Origin: CANDYO01 sp049653745
GTDB lineage: Bacteria; Pseudomonadota; Alphaproteobacteria; Rickettsiales; CANDYO01
Assembly (NCBI GenBank): GCA_049653745.1
Contig: JBASGW010000006.1
Coordinates: 1 to 63,386 of the forward strand
Direction: 5' to 3'
DNA: 63,386 nucleotides
Positions 26,544 through 35,873 of the stretch are shown here, one piece after another (position 1 is the stretch's first letter; every line of letters starts with the position of its first letter). A model generated the notes under the pieces. It saw only the letters and a list, made by a program, of their open reading frames with translations, was not told where the DNA came from and made no database searches. Position numbers and translations under genes: made by a program.

Positions 26544-29500
26544 TTAAATTTCTTGTGTTGATCCTAGGATTTGATTTACTGCATCAACACCACAAGCATA
26601 AATATCATCTGCATAATTAAATATAAGCTCCATATACGATTCTTTTATTTCAACTGGCACCATATCCATTACAACTCTTCCTATATAATCAGTAGCAACA
26701 ACTGATGCTACCACTGACATACATTGCTTCACACTCTGCATTGTCATGACTCCACTGCTCACATCTATACTCACATACTGGCTGGTTATGGCAAATGCAA
26801 TAGTATCTAGTATATACGGCACCACCACATCTGCAGTTGTTGGTGTAGTTAACTCACTCGTGGCTTTATACATAGCATAACAATCAGCTCCAGCAAAACT
26901 TGCACTAATGCTTATATCGTAGCCGGTGTATGAGCATTCTGCGTCTGGTATAAACCATTTGGTGACTGCACATTTGGCTAGGGTTGGAAGGGTATAGGCT
27001 AGTATTGAGGCACCACAATATTTGACCATCTCAAAGTTATTCATCGGTGCATCTTGAGCTAACGTCTCTTGTCTTTGTGCAGCTAAATAACCGGCTGATA
27101 CAAGTCTCATCGCATAGCTTGAAGTAGCAATACTAGAGGTGATCATGCCATTGGTGATACTCTCATATGACAATAACGCTGCAGCGGCATTTCCTAATAC
27201 TAGATGCGTAGTTACAAGCATAGGCTTATTATCTAAAATCTCAGGTAAAGTAATGTTAAAGCCTTGTGCCATATATTTGACTATAGGAATATACTCAACG
27301 ATTTGTTGTACGCTAAGCAGAGAGATCATCAGGTTATTATTTGATGAAACAGGGGAGTGCATGTTTTCTACAGTAGAAGTTGGCTCTGTAAGTTTTGCTG
27401 TTGGAGCAGTATCAGTAAATACTTCTTTTATGGTAGCTTTAATTTCATTAACATCATTTGAAATATAGCCTTGATATTCCAAGAGAGTATTGATAGCTTT
27501 TTTACCACCTATCTCAAGAGCATACTTAAATATTTCTAATGATTGAGGGTGGTTGAGTAGAGGATTATTATGAATAACACTATGAATAGAATTCACAGTG
27601 GCATGGCTTTCAATATCGCCTTTAGCCATATTAGAAAGTTCAATGGAGCTTTCCATAGATTGGTCGATAAATTTACTCTTTATCATTGGGTTTGAAGTGT
27701 CAGTATTAAGTTCACCTTTGCTAGAAGAAAGCTCCTTCATAGGAATTTTACTATCTATACCAAAACGAACTTGTTTACTAACCATGTTAGCGTGAGATAT
27801 TTCAAAGTGTTTTAAAAATAGGTTGTAAATAGATCCTTTGATGTAACCTAATTCCATAAAACTATCTAAAAAGCAGTATGTTTTTTGAGTCGCAAGATAT
27901 TTATTCTTTATTAAAAAATTACGAATTTGATTTTTCTCGGGCTGAATAAAAGTAAATGACTGAGATATAAGAGGGTTTTTTAATGCTTGTATAATTATTG
28001 TATGTAACTGGTTTGATATACCATTATGAATACTGTCATCGATTGGTAAAAAATACTCTTCATTTTTAATAATGCATAGTAATTCTTGCTCTTTAGCATA
28101 TAGTCCTATCTCATGTTTTTTTAAAGAAATATTTGAATCTTTATAAAGAAGCTTATATTCATGTCCCCAATTATTTAAAACGTAAAAAGCTATCTTATTT
28201 CGTAACAAATATCCTCCTATCACACTTAAAGCAAAAGAAGCTAATGAGAAAGCAGTTTTAATTCCGGCGGTTTCAAGGAGATTTACTTGAGCTGCATTAT
28301 CATTATTGGGGGAAGATGTTGGTATTGGAGTAGGAGCTAAAGTTGGAGCTAAAGTCGTAAATCCACTGGCTGAACCATATATAACAAACGATTCTCCTGC
28401 AATAGAGTTTGCATAAACTGCATTAGGAGCGCTAACAATTATATCAGCATAGTTATCATTATTAATATCTCCTATACCTGCTACTGAAAAGCCACTTCCG
28501 CTGTACGGAGGTGCTCCAGAAATATAAAATCCTTGAGAAGGATCTACATTAGCTAAGTTTATATTATTAAGAAGTGTACCACCATATATAATATAAGATT
28601 CTCCTGCATAGCTATTTGTATATGGAGCGCCAATTATCATATCATCATAGCCATCATTATTAATATCTCCAGCACCTGCTACTGAGTTACCACTATAACT
28701 ATTTGCTATAGCTCCGGCTATAAAAAATCCTTGTGCTATAGATAGATCAACTAAATTTAAACTAGTGAGAGAATCTCCTCCATATATTACATAAGATATT
28801 CCAGCGGCGTTATTTGTAATAGGAGCCCCAATTATGATATCAGGATATCCGTCCTTATTAACATCACCTGCGCCAGCTACTGACCAGCCGCATTTACTAC
28901 TGGCTATTCCAGATATAGTAAATCCTTGCGTTGATATTAAATTAACTAAGTTTATATTACTGAGTGATGTTCCTCCAAATATAATATATACACTACCTAT
29001 ACCATTATTTGTATTAGGCGCTCCAATAATTATGTCATCGTACCCATCATTATTGATATCTCCAGCTCCTGCTACTGAATATCCACTAGCACTATTTGCT
29101 TGAGTTCCTGATATAGAAAATCCACGTGTTGAGGTTAAGCTAGTTAGATCAATGTTACTAAGTCCAAATCCTCCATATATAATATAAGATGTTCCAGCTC
29201 CGTTATTTGCAATGGAATTTCCTATGATAATATCAGTATATCCATCGTTGTTGATGTCACCGGCACCTGCAATGCGGTATCCAGTAATACTTGTTGCAGC
29301 TCCAGAAATTGAAAACCCTTGAGGGTTCGGTGGAAACCCATCCAAATTTATATTGTCAATAGAGTTTCCGCCATATACAATATAAGATATTCCTTCTAAA
29401 TAATCGCTTGCATAAGGAAACCCAATTATAACATCATTATATCCATCATTGTTGATATCACCAGCGCTTGCCACAGAATATCCAACATAGTTACTATCAA

Positions 29501-31658
29501 AACCTGAGTTCCAAGAAATAGAAAAGCCTTGAGCTGAAGTTAATGCAGATAGATCTATATCATTGAGAGAGGCGCTACCATATACCACATATATCACATA
29601 AAATTCTCCTTGGCTATTATTTGCACTATTAGACCCAACGATAACGTCATTGTAACCATCTCCATTTACATCACCGGCCCCTGCTACTATACCACTATAG
29701 CTATTTACCGTAACTCCTAAAATAGAAAAGCCTTGTGCTGAGATTAAAGTGGCCAAGTCTATATTTTTAGAAGACAAGCTTCCATATATAACATAAGACA
29801 CCCCTGCATTATTATTTGCACCAGGAGCGCCAATAATAATGTCGGCATAGCCATCTTTATTTATATCTCCAGCGCCTGCTACTGAAGTGCCGCTCCTACT
29901 ATTTAAAGTTCCATTAATGTAAAAGCCTTGCATTAAGGTTAAGGTAGCTAAATCTATATTCTTAAGAGAGGATCCACCATATATAACATAAGATTCCCCA
30001 GCATAGTTATTTGCATCAGGAGCTCCAATTATAACATCATCATATCCATCTTTGTTGACATCTCCTGCTCCGCTAACTGAGCGGCCGCTCCAACTATTTA
30101 AAGTTCCATTAATATAAAACCCTTGTGTTGAATGTAAAGTCGCTAAATTTATATTTTCTAGGGAGGAGTTACCATATATAACATAAGATACTCCTGCATT
30201 ATTGTTTACTCCTAAAACTCCGATTATAACGTCATCGTAGCCATCATTATTTACATCTACAGCTCCTGCTATTGAAGTGCACGTTATGGTGGAGTGTGCT
30301 GGAGCTCCAGAAATAGAAAAGCCTTGTGCTGAGCTTAAAGTAGATAAATCTACGTTTTTAAGAGAAAAGCCACCATATACAACGTAAGATAATGCTACAG
30401 TTGTTGTAATAGGAGGGGGTATTTCTGGTTCTCCTATATTACTATTTTTGCCATCGCTAAAGGCTCCAATTATAATATCATCATATCCATCATTATTTAT
30501 ATCCCCGGCGCCTGCTACCGAACAACCAATTGAAGAAACTCCATTAATAAAAAACCCTTGAGATGGAGTTAAATTAGCTAAGTTAAAATTTCTAAAAGAT
30601 ACTCCTCCATATACAACATACGCTCCTGCGTTATTTGCTCCAATAATAATATCATCGTAACCATCTCCATTTACATCGCCAGCACTACTTACAGAATATC
30701 CACTCTCACCATCTGGTATATCCCCAGTAATAGAAAAACCTTGTGCTGAAATTAAGTTAATTAAACTTAGGCTACTAATTGATGTTCCTCCATATATTAC
30801 ATAAGAAACACCTGTATTAGGAGAGCAAACACTAATGTCAGCATATCCATCTTTATTTGTATCGCCTATGCCTGCTACTGAACTGCCGCTATAACTATTT
30901 ATATCCCCAGAAATAGTAAAACCTTGTTCCCCTATTTGAATAAGATCAATTGTTTGAGCAAGGGCTAGACCACCATATATAACATAAGATTCTCCTGCAT
31001 AGTTATTTGCATATGGAGCTCCAATTATAACATCGTCATACCCATCAGAATTCACATCACCAGCAGCGCTAGTTGAGTATCCACTATAACTGCTCACAGC
31101 TCCATTTATATTAATTCCTTGGAATGCAGCCAACGAAGATAAAGATAAAATTGTCTTACTTGTTGAAGTTGGGCTTGAAGTCGGCGCATAGCTTGGAGAT
31201 TCTGTTATAAATCCACTAACTGAGCCATATATAATATATGATACTCCTGCATCATTATTTGCCCCAGGAGATCCAACGATAACATCATCATATCCATCTT
31301 TGTTGATATCACCAACACTACTTACAGAATATCCACTCTGGCTATATGTTGTTCCACTAGCATAAAATCCTTGAGCGGAAGTTAAAGTGGCCAAATTTAT
31401 ATCATTGAGAGAGGCACCACCATATATTACATAAGATTCTCCTGCATAGTTATTTGCATATGGAGCTCCTATAATAACATCCTCATATCCGTCTTTATTG
31501 ACATCTCCAGCTCCACTTACTGAATATCCACTTTGGCTATATGTCGTTCCAATAGCATAAAACCCTTGAACGGAAGTTAAAGTGGCCAAATTTATATCAT
31601 TGAGAGAGGCGCCACCATATATTACATAACTAACACCTGCATTATTAGCTGCACCCAT
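26544..31658 (-). CDS. Giant FG-GAP protein, main part (1704 aa, 5' end frameshifted)
   Basis: This frame continues the gene that starts at 32365. Deletion of one base near 31705 (GGACTGG where repeat copies read GGAGCTGG) separates the two parts. It carries two full FG-GAP units and the rest of the broken unit, a short PT spacer, fourteen further units (two sets of seven), a second PT spacer near residue 1110, a membrane segment (~1129-1150) and a ~550-residue C-terminal domain. That domain is partly soluble and partly hydrophobic and ends A-T-D-Y-I-G-R-V-V-M-D-M-V-P. Fragments of it are found at 23.95-24.18 and 33.2-33.65 kb. If the frameshift is real, this part lacks an obvious start site. 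Confidence 0.8.
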   Translation of the reverse strand: MGAANNAGVSYVIYGGASLNDINLATLTSVQGFYAIGTTYSQSGYSVSGAGDVNKDGYEDVIIGAPYANNYAGESYVIYGGASLNDINLATLTSAQGFYASGTTYSQSGYSVSSVGDINKDGYDDVIVGSPGANNDAGVSYIIYGSVSGFITESPSYAPTSSPTSTSKTILSLSSLAAFQGININGAVSSYSGYSTSAAGDVNSDGYDDVIIGAPYANNYAGESYVIYGGLALAQTIDLIQIGEQGFTISGDINSYSGSSVAGIGDTNKDGYADISVCSPNTGVSYVIYGGTSISSLSLINLISAQGFSITGDIPDGESGYSVSSAGDVNGDGYDDIIIGANNAGAYVVYGGVSFRNFNLANLTPSQGFFINGVSSIGCSVAGAGDINNDGYDDIIIGAFSDGKNSNIGEPEIPPPITTTVALSYVVYGGFSLKNVDLSTLSSAQGFSISGAPAHSTITCTSIAGAVDVNNDGYDDVIIGVLGVNNNAGVSYVIYGNSSLENINLATLHSTQGFYINGTLNSWSGRSVSGAGDVNKDGYDDVIIGAPDANNYAGESYVIYGGSSLKNIDLATLTLMQGFYINGTLNSRSGTSVAGAGDINKDGYADIIIGAPGANNNAGVSYVIYGSLSSKNIDLATLISAQGFSILGVTVNSYSGIVAGAGDVNGDGYNDVIVGSNSANNSQGEFYVIYVVYGSASLNDIDLSALTSAQGFSISWNSGFDSNYVGYSVASAGDINNDGYNDVIIGFPYASDYLEGISYIVYGGNSIDNINLDGFPPNPQGFSISGAATSITGYRIAGAGDINNDGYTDIIIGNSIANNGAGTSYIIYGGFGLSNIDLTSLTSTRGFSISGTQANSASGYSVAGAGDINNDGYDDIIIGAPNTNNGIGSVYIIFGGTSLSNINLVNLISTQGFTISGIASSKCGWSVAGAGDVNKDGYPDIIIGAPITNNAAGISYVIYGGDSLTSLNLVDLSIAQGFFIAGAIANSYSGNSVAGAGDINNDGYDDMIIGAPYTNSYAGESYIIYGGTLLNNINLANVDPSQGFYISGAPPYSGSGFSVAGIGDINNDNYADIIVSAPNAVYANSIAGESFVIYGSASGFTTLAPTLAPTPIPTSSPNNDNAAQVNLLETAGIKTAFSLASFALSVIGGYLLRNKIAFYVLNNWGHEYKLLYKDSNISLKKHEIGLYAKEQELLCIIKNEEYFLPIDDSIHNGISNQLHTIIIQALKNPLISQSFTFIQPEKNQIRNFLIKNKYLATQKTYCFLDSFMELGYIKGSIYNLFLKHFEISHANMVSKQVRFGIDSKIPMKELSSSKGELNTDTSNPMIKSKFIDQSMESSIELSNMAKGDIESHATVNSIHSVIHNNPLLNHPQSLEIFKYALEIGGKKAINTLLEYQGYISNDVNEIKATIKEVFTDTAPTAKLTEPTSTVENMHSPVSSNNNLMISLLSVQQIVEYIPIVKYMAQGFNITLPEILDNKPMLVTTHLVLGNAAAALLSYESITNGMITSSIATSSYAMRLVSAGYLAAQRQETLAQDAPMNNFEMVKYCGASILAYTLPTLAKCAVTKWFIPDAECSYTGYDISISASFAGADCYAMYKATSELTTPTTADVVVPYILDTIAFAITSQYVSIDVSSGVMTMQSVKQCMSVVASVVATDYIGRVVMDMVPVEIKESYMELIFNYADDIYACGVDAVNQILGSTQEI

Positions 31659-31663
31659 AGCTC

Positions 31664-32365
31664 CTATAATAATATCGTCATATCCGTCTTTATTGACATC
31701 TCCAGTCCACTTACTGAATATCCAAAATAGATATCTGTAGAACTCCCGGAAATAGAGAAACCTTGAACTGATGTTAAAGAAGAGGTTACATCTATATTTT
31801 TAAGGAGAGTTCCACCATATATAACATAAGATGCCCCTGCATAGTTATTTGCATTAGGAGCTCCAATTATAACATCATCATATCCATCGTTATTAACATC
31901 ACCTGCTCCTGCTACTGAAGAAATATAGAAATTAGAAGCAGAAATAGAAAATCCTTGAGCTGAAGTTAATATAGATAGATCTATGTCTTCAGGAAAATCT
32001 TTACCATATATAACATAAGATATTCCTGCATTAATAATAAAATCAGCATATCCATCGTTATTCACATCACCTGCGCCTGCAGCAGGGTTAGCATAATAAT
32101 CACCACTTAACCCTGAAATAGAAAAACCTTGAACTGAAGTTAAAGTGGCTAAATTTATATCATTGATAGAGGCACTACCGTACACGACATAAAACTCTCC
32201 TGCATTACTGCTTGCCCAAGGAGCGCCAATTATAATATCATCATATCCATCGTTGTTAACATCGCCTGCACCTGCTACTGAAGTGCCGCTCCCACTATTT
32301 AAAGTTCCATTAATATAAAAGCCTTGCATTAAGGTTAAGGTAGCTAAGTTTAAATTGGCTGTCAT
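31664..32365 (-). CDS. Giant FG-GAP protein, N-terminal part (frameshifted)
   Basis: The first three FG-GAP units of a ~1.94-kb-codon gene, plus the start of a fourth that breaks at Y-S-V-S-G where the sequence should continue A-G-D-V-N. The frame then runs off into E-M-S-I-K-T-D and stops. Restoring one base near 31705 joins it to the 1704-residue frame and gives 20 units in total, six before the first PT spacer. ATG at 32365 has only a weak GAG upstream. It is either a real inactivation, a phase-variable state or a sequencing error. Confidence 0.75.
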   Translation of the reverse strand: MTANLNLATLTLMQGFYINGTLNSGSGTSVAGAGDVNNDGYDDIIIGAPWASSNAGEFYVVYGSASINDINLATLTSVQGFSISGLSGDYYANPAAGAGDVNNDGYADFIINAGISYVIYGKDFPEDIDLSILTSAQGFSISASNFYISSVAGAGDVNNDGYDDVIIGAPNANNYAGASYVIYGGTLLKNIDVTSSLTSVQGFSISGSSTDIYFGYSVSGLEMSIKTDMTILL

Positions 32366-33225
32366 GATATTCTCATATTTTTAATTTACTTAATTGACAC
32401 AGAAAATGAATGTAATTATTGATAAATTATCTATGTATGTTTATTGAGAAATATATTGTTCGATATGATTGTTTGGGTGTGCTTAATGAAATATTTGAAG
32501 AAATTTATTATGTAGAATTGAAGTTTGATGTAAAGATGAATTGTATCATAAACTATTAATAAGATGTATGAGCAACGATGTCCCTTACTAAAGGAAAGAT
32601 CGTGCCACCAATCATCTTGGACAGAGGCAACCATAACCACCCCCATCATCTATATCTATTCTCATTAATTCATCTTGTTCTGCTAGCATACTTTTCTCCA
32701 TTCACGCTAGAGCATAGGCTTTCACTGTAATTTATATTTTTTTGCATTTCAATAATAATTATTAAAGTTTCTGAATATATTTAGTTAAATTCAAGTAATG
32801 ATTAAATTATTCAGGAACAATGCTATTATTAGTAGTTACTAGCTACTCTAAATCCATAACTTAACGTTATAGCCGGCACAATATTTCATTAGTCTCATGT
32901 TCTTTAAGGTGAGTTTTTTTTGGTTGTTGTCATATTATTTATGAAGAATATAACTGAATCATAGCAGATAGTTAATAGTCTTACGCTATATGAGGTATCT
33001 TTTGTTTGAGTAATCTTCAATTTGTTTTATCTTCATCATGCCAAATTAATTGAAATGCTATTTTCCTTAGCATCATCACAAGAAATAATCACAAACATCA
33101 CCTAACCAATCATTACCTGTGCAAATTAAATTACCTTCTTCTGCGTTAGCATTACTTTCGCTTATTTCATTTGATAATCCTCTTAAGTTAGTTTGAGAAG
33201 ACTGTTTTTTAAAACTCATAAAGCT
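32366..33225. other. Decayed region without intact genes
   Basis: No long plausible gene on either strand. It holds one small minus-strand frame (32612-32689) with a good ribosome-binding site and, near 33000-33225, likely continuation of the decayed C-terminal domain that lies at 33226-33640. The rest shows nothing recognisable. Confidence 0.5.
32612..32689 (-). CDS. Possible 25-aa peptide
   Basis: ATG with GGAG 6 bases upstream opens a short frame rich in acidic residues and ending G-G-G-Y-G-C-L-C-P-R, then TGA. The Gly/Cys-rich end is unlike the acidic first half. It could be a peptide, a leader or chance; no modification gene is near. Confidence 0.25.
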   Translation of the reverse strand: MLAEQDELMRIDIDDGGGYGCLCPR

Positions 33226-33640
33226 CTAAAATCCAGCCATAATAGCTTTAATGCTTAAATCAATCACAGAGCATGAAGAGCTTGGTAGTATAAATTTAGC
33301 TAAAGCACAATTCACCATGTTTGATAACGTATATGCTGCTAGCAATTTTAAACAATGCTGAGTTGTGCTTGAAGTTTCTATAGTAGCCTTTTGTTCATTT
33401 AAATAATACACAGCAGTGAACCTTATACCTAAACTTGCACTTCCAGCGGTAGAAAATATCATTCCATCTATAATTTTTCTTTGGGCAACATCATCGCGCC
33501 TAAATTACCTGCAATTAAATGCACGCTTAATAAGCAAACTTTACTATCTAATATTTCAGGATAGCTTATGCTTTTAGCGCTTTCTAGAAGATAATCTTCT
33601 GCAAAATAGAAAACATTTTGACTTATATATTTATATTATA
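33226..33640 (-). pseudogene. Decayed copy of the giant FG-GAP protein C-terminal domain
   Basis: Two frames match the giant protein in order: Y-P-E-I-L-D-S-K-V-C-L-L (compare L-P-E-I-L-D-N-K-P-M-L-V) and, after a frameshift near 33480, the 78-residue frame with L-A-A-Y-T-L-S-N-M-V-N-C-A-L-A-K (compare I-L-A-Y-T-L-P-T-L-A-K-C-A-V). It lies beside the broken secB copy, as the other fragment lies near the intact secB side of the array. Non-functional. Confidence 0.65.
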
Positions 33641-33739
33641 GGTTTATACTCGAGTAGCTGTCTAACTCCAATTAACGGGAACATGAAAGAATTTAAATAA
33701 AGAAGATGATTATTTTCTTCTAAATTAGGCTGCGCAGGA

Positions 33740-34187
33740 ATGGAGAAACTCAGCAGCCTTCAGTAGCAATAAACGGCCACTACATTAAACAACTATCATT
33801 TGATAACCCAAAAATTCACCGACATCATTTGTACCGCAAAAGGAGGCGCCGAAAATAGAGGTTGCGATAAATTTTAATAATCGCCAAGTGCAAGAAAATA
33901 TTTATGAAGTTGCTTTAATTATAAAAGCAAAAGCGCAATCTATGGATAATAGTGATTTAATATTATTTGATATAAATCTATCTTATGCAGGTCTTTTTAC
34001 TATCACTAATATAACTGATGAAGAGCAGAAAGAAGCAATTCTAACGATTCATTATCCTAGCCTATTATTCCCTTATGCTCGCAGAGTAGTATCTGATATA
34101 ACTCGCGATATTAGATTCCAGCCATTAATGCTTGAGCATTTAGGTTTTGTAAGCATTCACCAGCAAAGAAAAGCACAAAAAAGATAA
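33740..34187 (+). pseudogene. secB: Second SecB-type chaperone gene, frameshifted
   Basis: Upstream frame reads Q-Q-P-S-V-A-I-N-G-H-Y-I-K-Q-L-S-F-D-N, then a one-base loss near 33805 shifts to K-N-S-P-T-S-F-V-P-Q and on into a 99-residue frame with Y-E-V-A-L-I-I-K-A, Y-A-G-L-F-T-I, L-L-F-P-Y-A-R-R and M-L-E-H-L-G-F. It is close to the intact secB at 21.0-21.5 kb. No good start codon is visible. If translated from the GTG at 33888 only the C-terminal two thirds would be made. Confidence 0.8.
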
Positions 34188-34684
34188 AGCAGAAACGACA
34201 AAACAAAAAGCAATCGATATATGGGATTTTTTTCTATATAAAAATTGTCTAAAGGAAGTACAAAATTATTTACAAAGTAAAAATCTAAAACCTCAAGCAG
34301 AACAAATTCTATTTTTTATAAGAGAAGCTTATGTTTATTCGCTAGAAGGAAAAGATAAAAAAGCTGATCTCAGATTTATTAAATGGATTATAGGTAGTCA
34401 CTTATAAAACAATCCTAATCGAATTAACATTCTTAAAGAGTTAAATAATTCTAGCATCTCAAAAAATGTATAAATTTTAATATATCATGATGAAAAATAT
34501 TGACTCTGAATTAATAAATGCCATAATTGAATAATTAATGCGCATTAACACATAGCTCGTACTTTTAGAATAAAATAGCTATGATACAAATTGCTCGTCT
34601 GGATCAATTCTGTAAATCTTTAACAGCAAATTTTTTGACTAATAAATTTATTCCATGCGAATAAAGGATTGAGGAGAATGAATT
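34188..34684 (+). other. Intergenic region with a startless coding remnant
   Basis: From about 34172 to a TAA at 34407 a plus-strand frame reads as plausible helical protein (K-A-I-D-I-W-D-F-F-L-Y, later A-E-Q-I-L-F-F-I-R-E) but has no start codon. It lies in another frame from the SecB remnant just before it and may be its shifted tail or another decayed gene. Bases 34408-34684 contain AT-rich sequence only. Confidence 0.4.
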
Positions 34685-34963
34685 ATGTTGAGTATATCTA
34701 ATCAATCCTTGAATAATTACTCAGACATAAGCCAAGAACAAAATACTGATCATAAAAATTCGGCTCAATGCTTCCAAAAATTAATTATTTCATATCCAAG
34801 CATTTTTAAAATATTAAACTTCATTTTATTACAAGAAGGAACCAATCGTGCCAATAGAATCTCTCAACTGATAAATCACTTCATTCTTAGAAAAATTAAT
34901 AATATAGAAATTGCTACTGTCATTTACCCACTTTTCTTAATAGTTCTTTATTATGAGCAATGA
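34685..34963 (+). CDS. Unknown 92-aa protein upstream of a LuxR gene
   Basis: A small protein with a hydrophobic C-terminal segment (V-I-Y-P-L-F-L-I-V-L-Y-Y). GGAG lies 8 bases before the ATG. Its last 11 bases overlap the start of the following LuxR-type gene, so the pair is translationally coupled. No known family is recognised. It may modulate the regulator at the membrane; that is inference from coupling. Confidence 0.6.
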   Translation: MLSISNQSLNNYSDISQEQNTDHKNSAQCFQKLIISYPSIFKILNFILLQEGTNRANRISQLINHFILRKINNIEIATVIYPLFLIVLYYEQ

Positions 34964-35774
34964 AGCATTTTGTAAAATAGATCAAACCAAAAACCTCTTT
35001 AAAAAAATCACCTGCTTTTTAAAGAAAAAATTAGATCTATCTTTTGGTTATATGATTGTTTTTACAGATGGGAAGTATTATACAATAGCAGAAAACATAG
35101 ATTGTATACGTGACTTTGTAACTTACGTAAATAAAAGCCATATATTTTGTGATCGCAATGTTACTAATCATTTTGATGGTGAATATAGTTTTACTTTATG
35201 GCCAGAAACTCCAACTTGTGAAGCAATGGAAATATATCACAAATATAATATTTGGAATGGAATGACCGTCTCTAAAAAAAATGAAAATTATATTGAGTTA
35301 TATTGGTTTAATGGAGGTATTACTAGATCAGATTGGCGTAAATTTTTTATTAGAAATAAAGCTCTTTTACTAGAATTTATACATTACTTTAGTGCTTACA
35401 AAAAATTTCTTTTTCTTCCTGAAGAAAACAGTGATAGGAATTTATTTAAATTTACTCAAGGGTTTGACAATAGCATAATTAATTCAGAATATATTCAAAA
35501 TGAAGCACAAGATATTAAGAAATTTCTAAAGATATTACATTCAAGTTTAATTTCTGTAGAAACATTCCAGTTAGAAACAGACCTATCTCCAAGAGAAGTT
35601 GAAGTTTTATCTAATATTTGCCATGGATTTACGGCTAAAATCATAGCTAGCAAGCTAGATGTTTCTATAAAAACGGTTCAACAATATATTGAGCGAATAA
35701 AACATAAAACAGGTCTTCATTTTAAAACTGATCTCATAAATTTTTATGAAAGTTATTTTCATAAAAACAGCTAA
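34953..35774 (+). CDS. LuxR-type regulator (family member 1)
   Basis: C-terminal LuxR helix-turn-helix: L-S-P-R-E-V-E-V-L, then A-S-K-L-D-V-S-I-K-T-V-Q-Q-Y-I, near residues 210-260. The N-terminal ~180 residues form a putative ligand-sensing domain shared with three other island regulators (F-T-L-W-P, Y-N-I-W-N-G-M-T-V, then E-L-Y-W-F). No LuxI is present. The gene is coupled to the small gene upstream and lies 99 bases before the plus-strand FG-GAP gene, so it may control FG-GAP expression. Compared with the other three, its first ~20 residues and the C-x-P start of the sensing domain differ. Confidence 0.82.
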   Translation: MSNEAFCKIDQTKNLFKKITCFLKKKLDLSFGYMIVFTDGKYYTIAENIDCIRDFVTYVNKSHIFCDRNVTNHFDGEYSFTLWPETPTCEAMEIYHKYNIWNGMTVSKKNENYIELYWFNGGITRSDWRKFFIRNKALLLEFIHYFSAYKKFLFLPEENSDRNLFKFTQGFDNSIINSEYIQNEAQDIKKFLKILHSSLISVETFQLETDLSPREVEVLSNICHGFTAKIIASKLDVSIKTVQQYIERIKHKTGLHFKTDLINFYESYFHKNS

Positions 35775-35873
35775 ATATTTAATTTCAGTGTAGGTATTTT
35801 TTCCTGACATTTTATCACTTAAGCAAATGATAAGATAAGATTTTTTAATTAAGCATTTAATTGGGAGGTCTCA

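Noticed and set aside
26544..32365. Regularly spaced similar DNA units that could be taken for a CRISPR array
   Set aside because: The units are ~180 bases long, in frame and encode FG-GAP blades; there are no short identical repeats with unique spacers and no cas genes.
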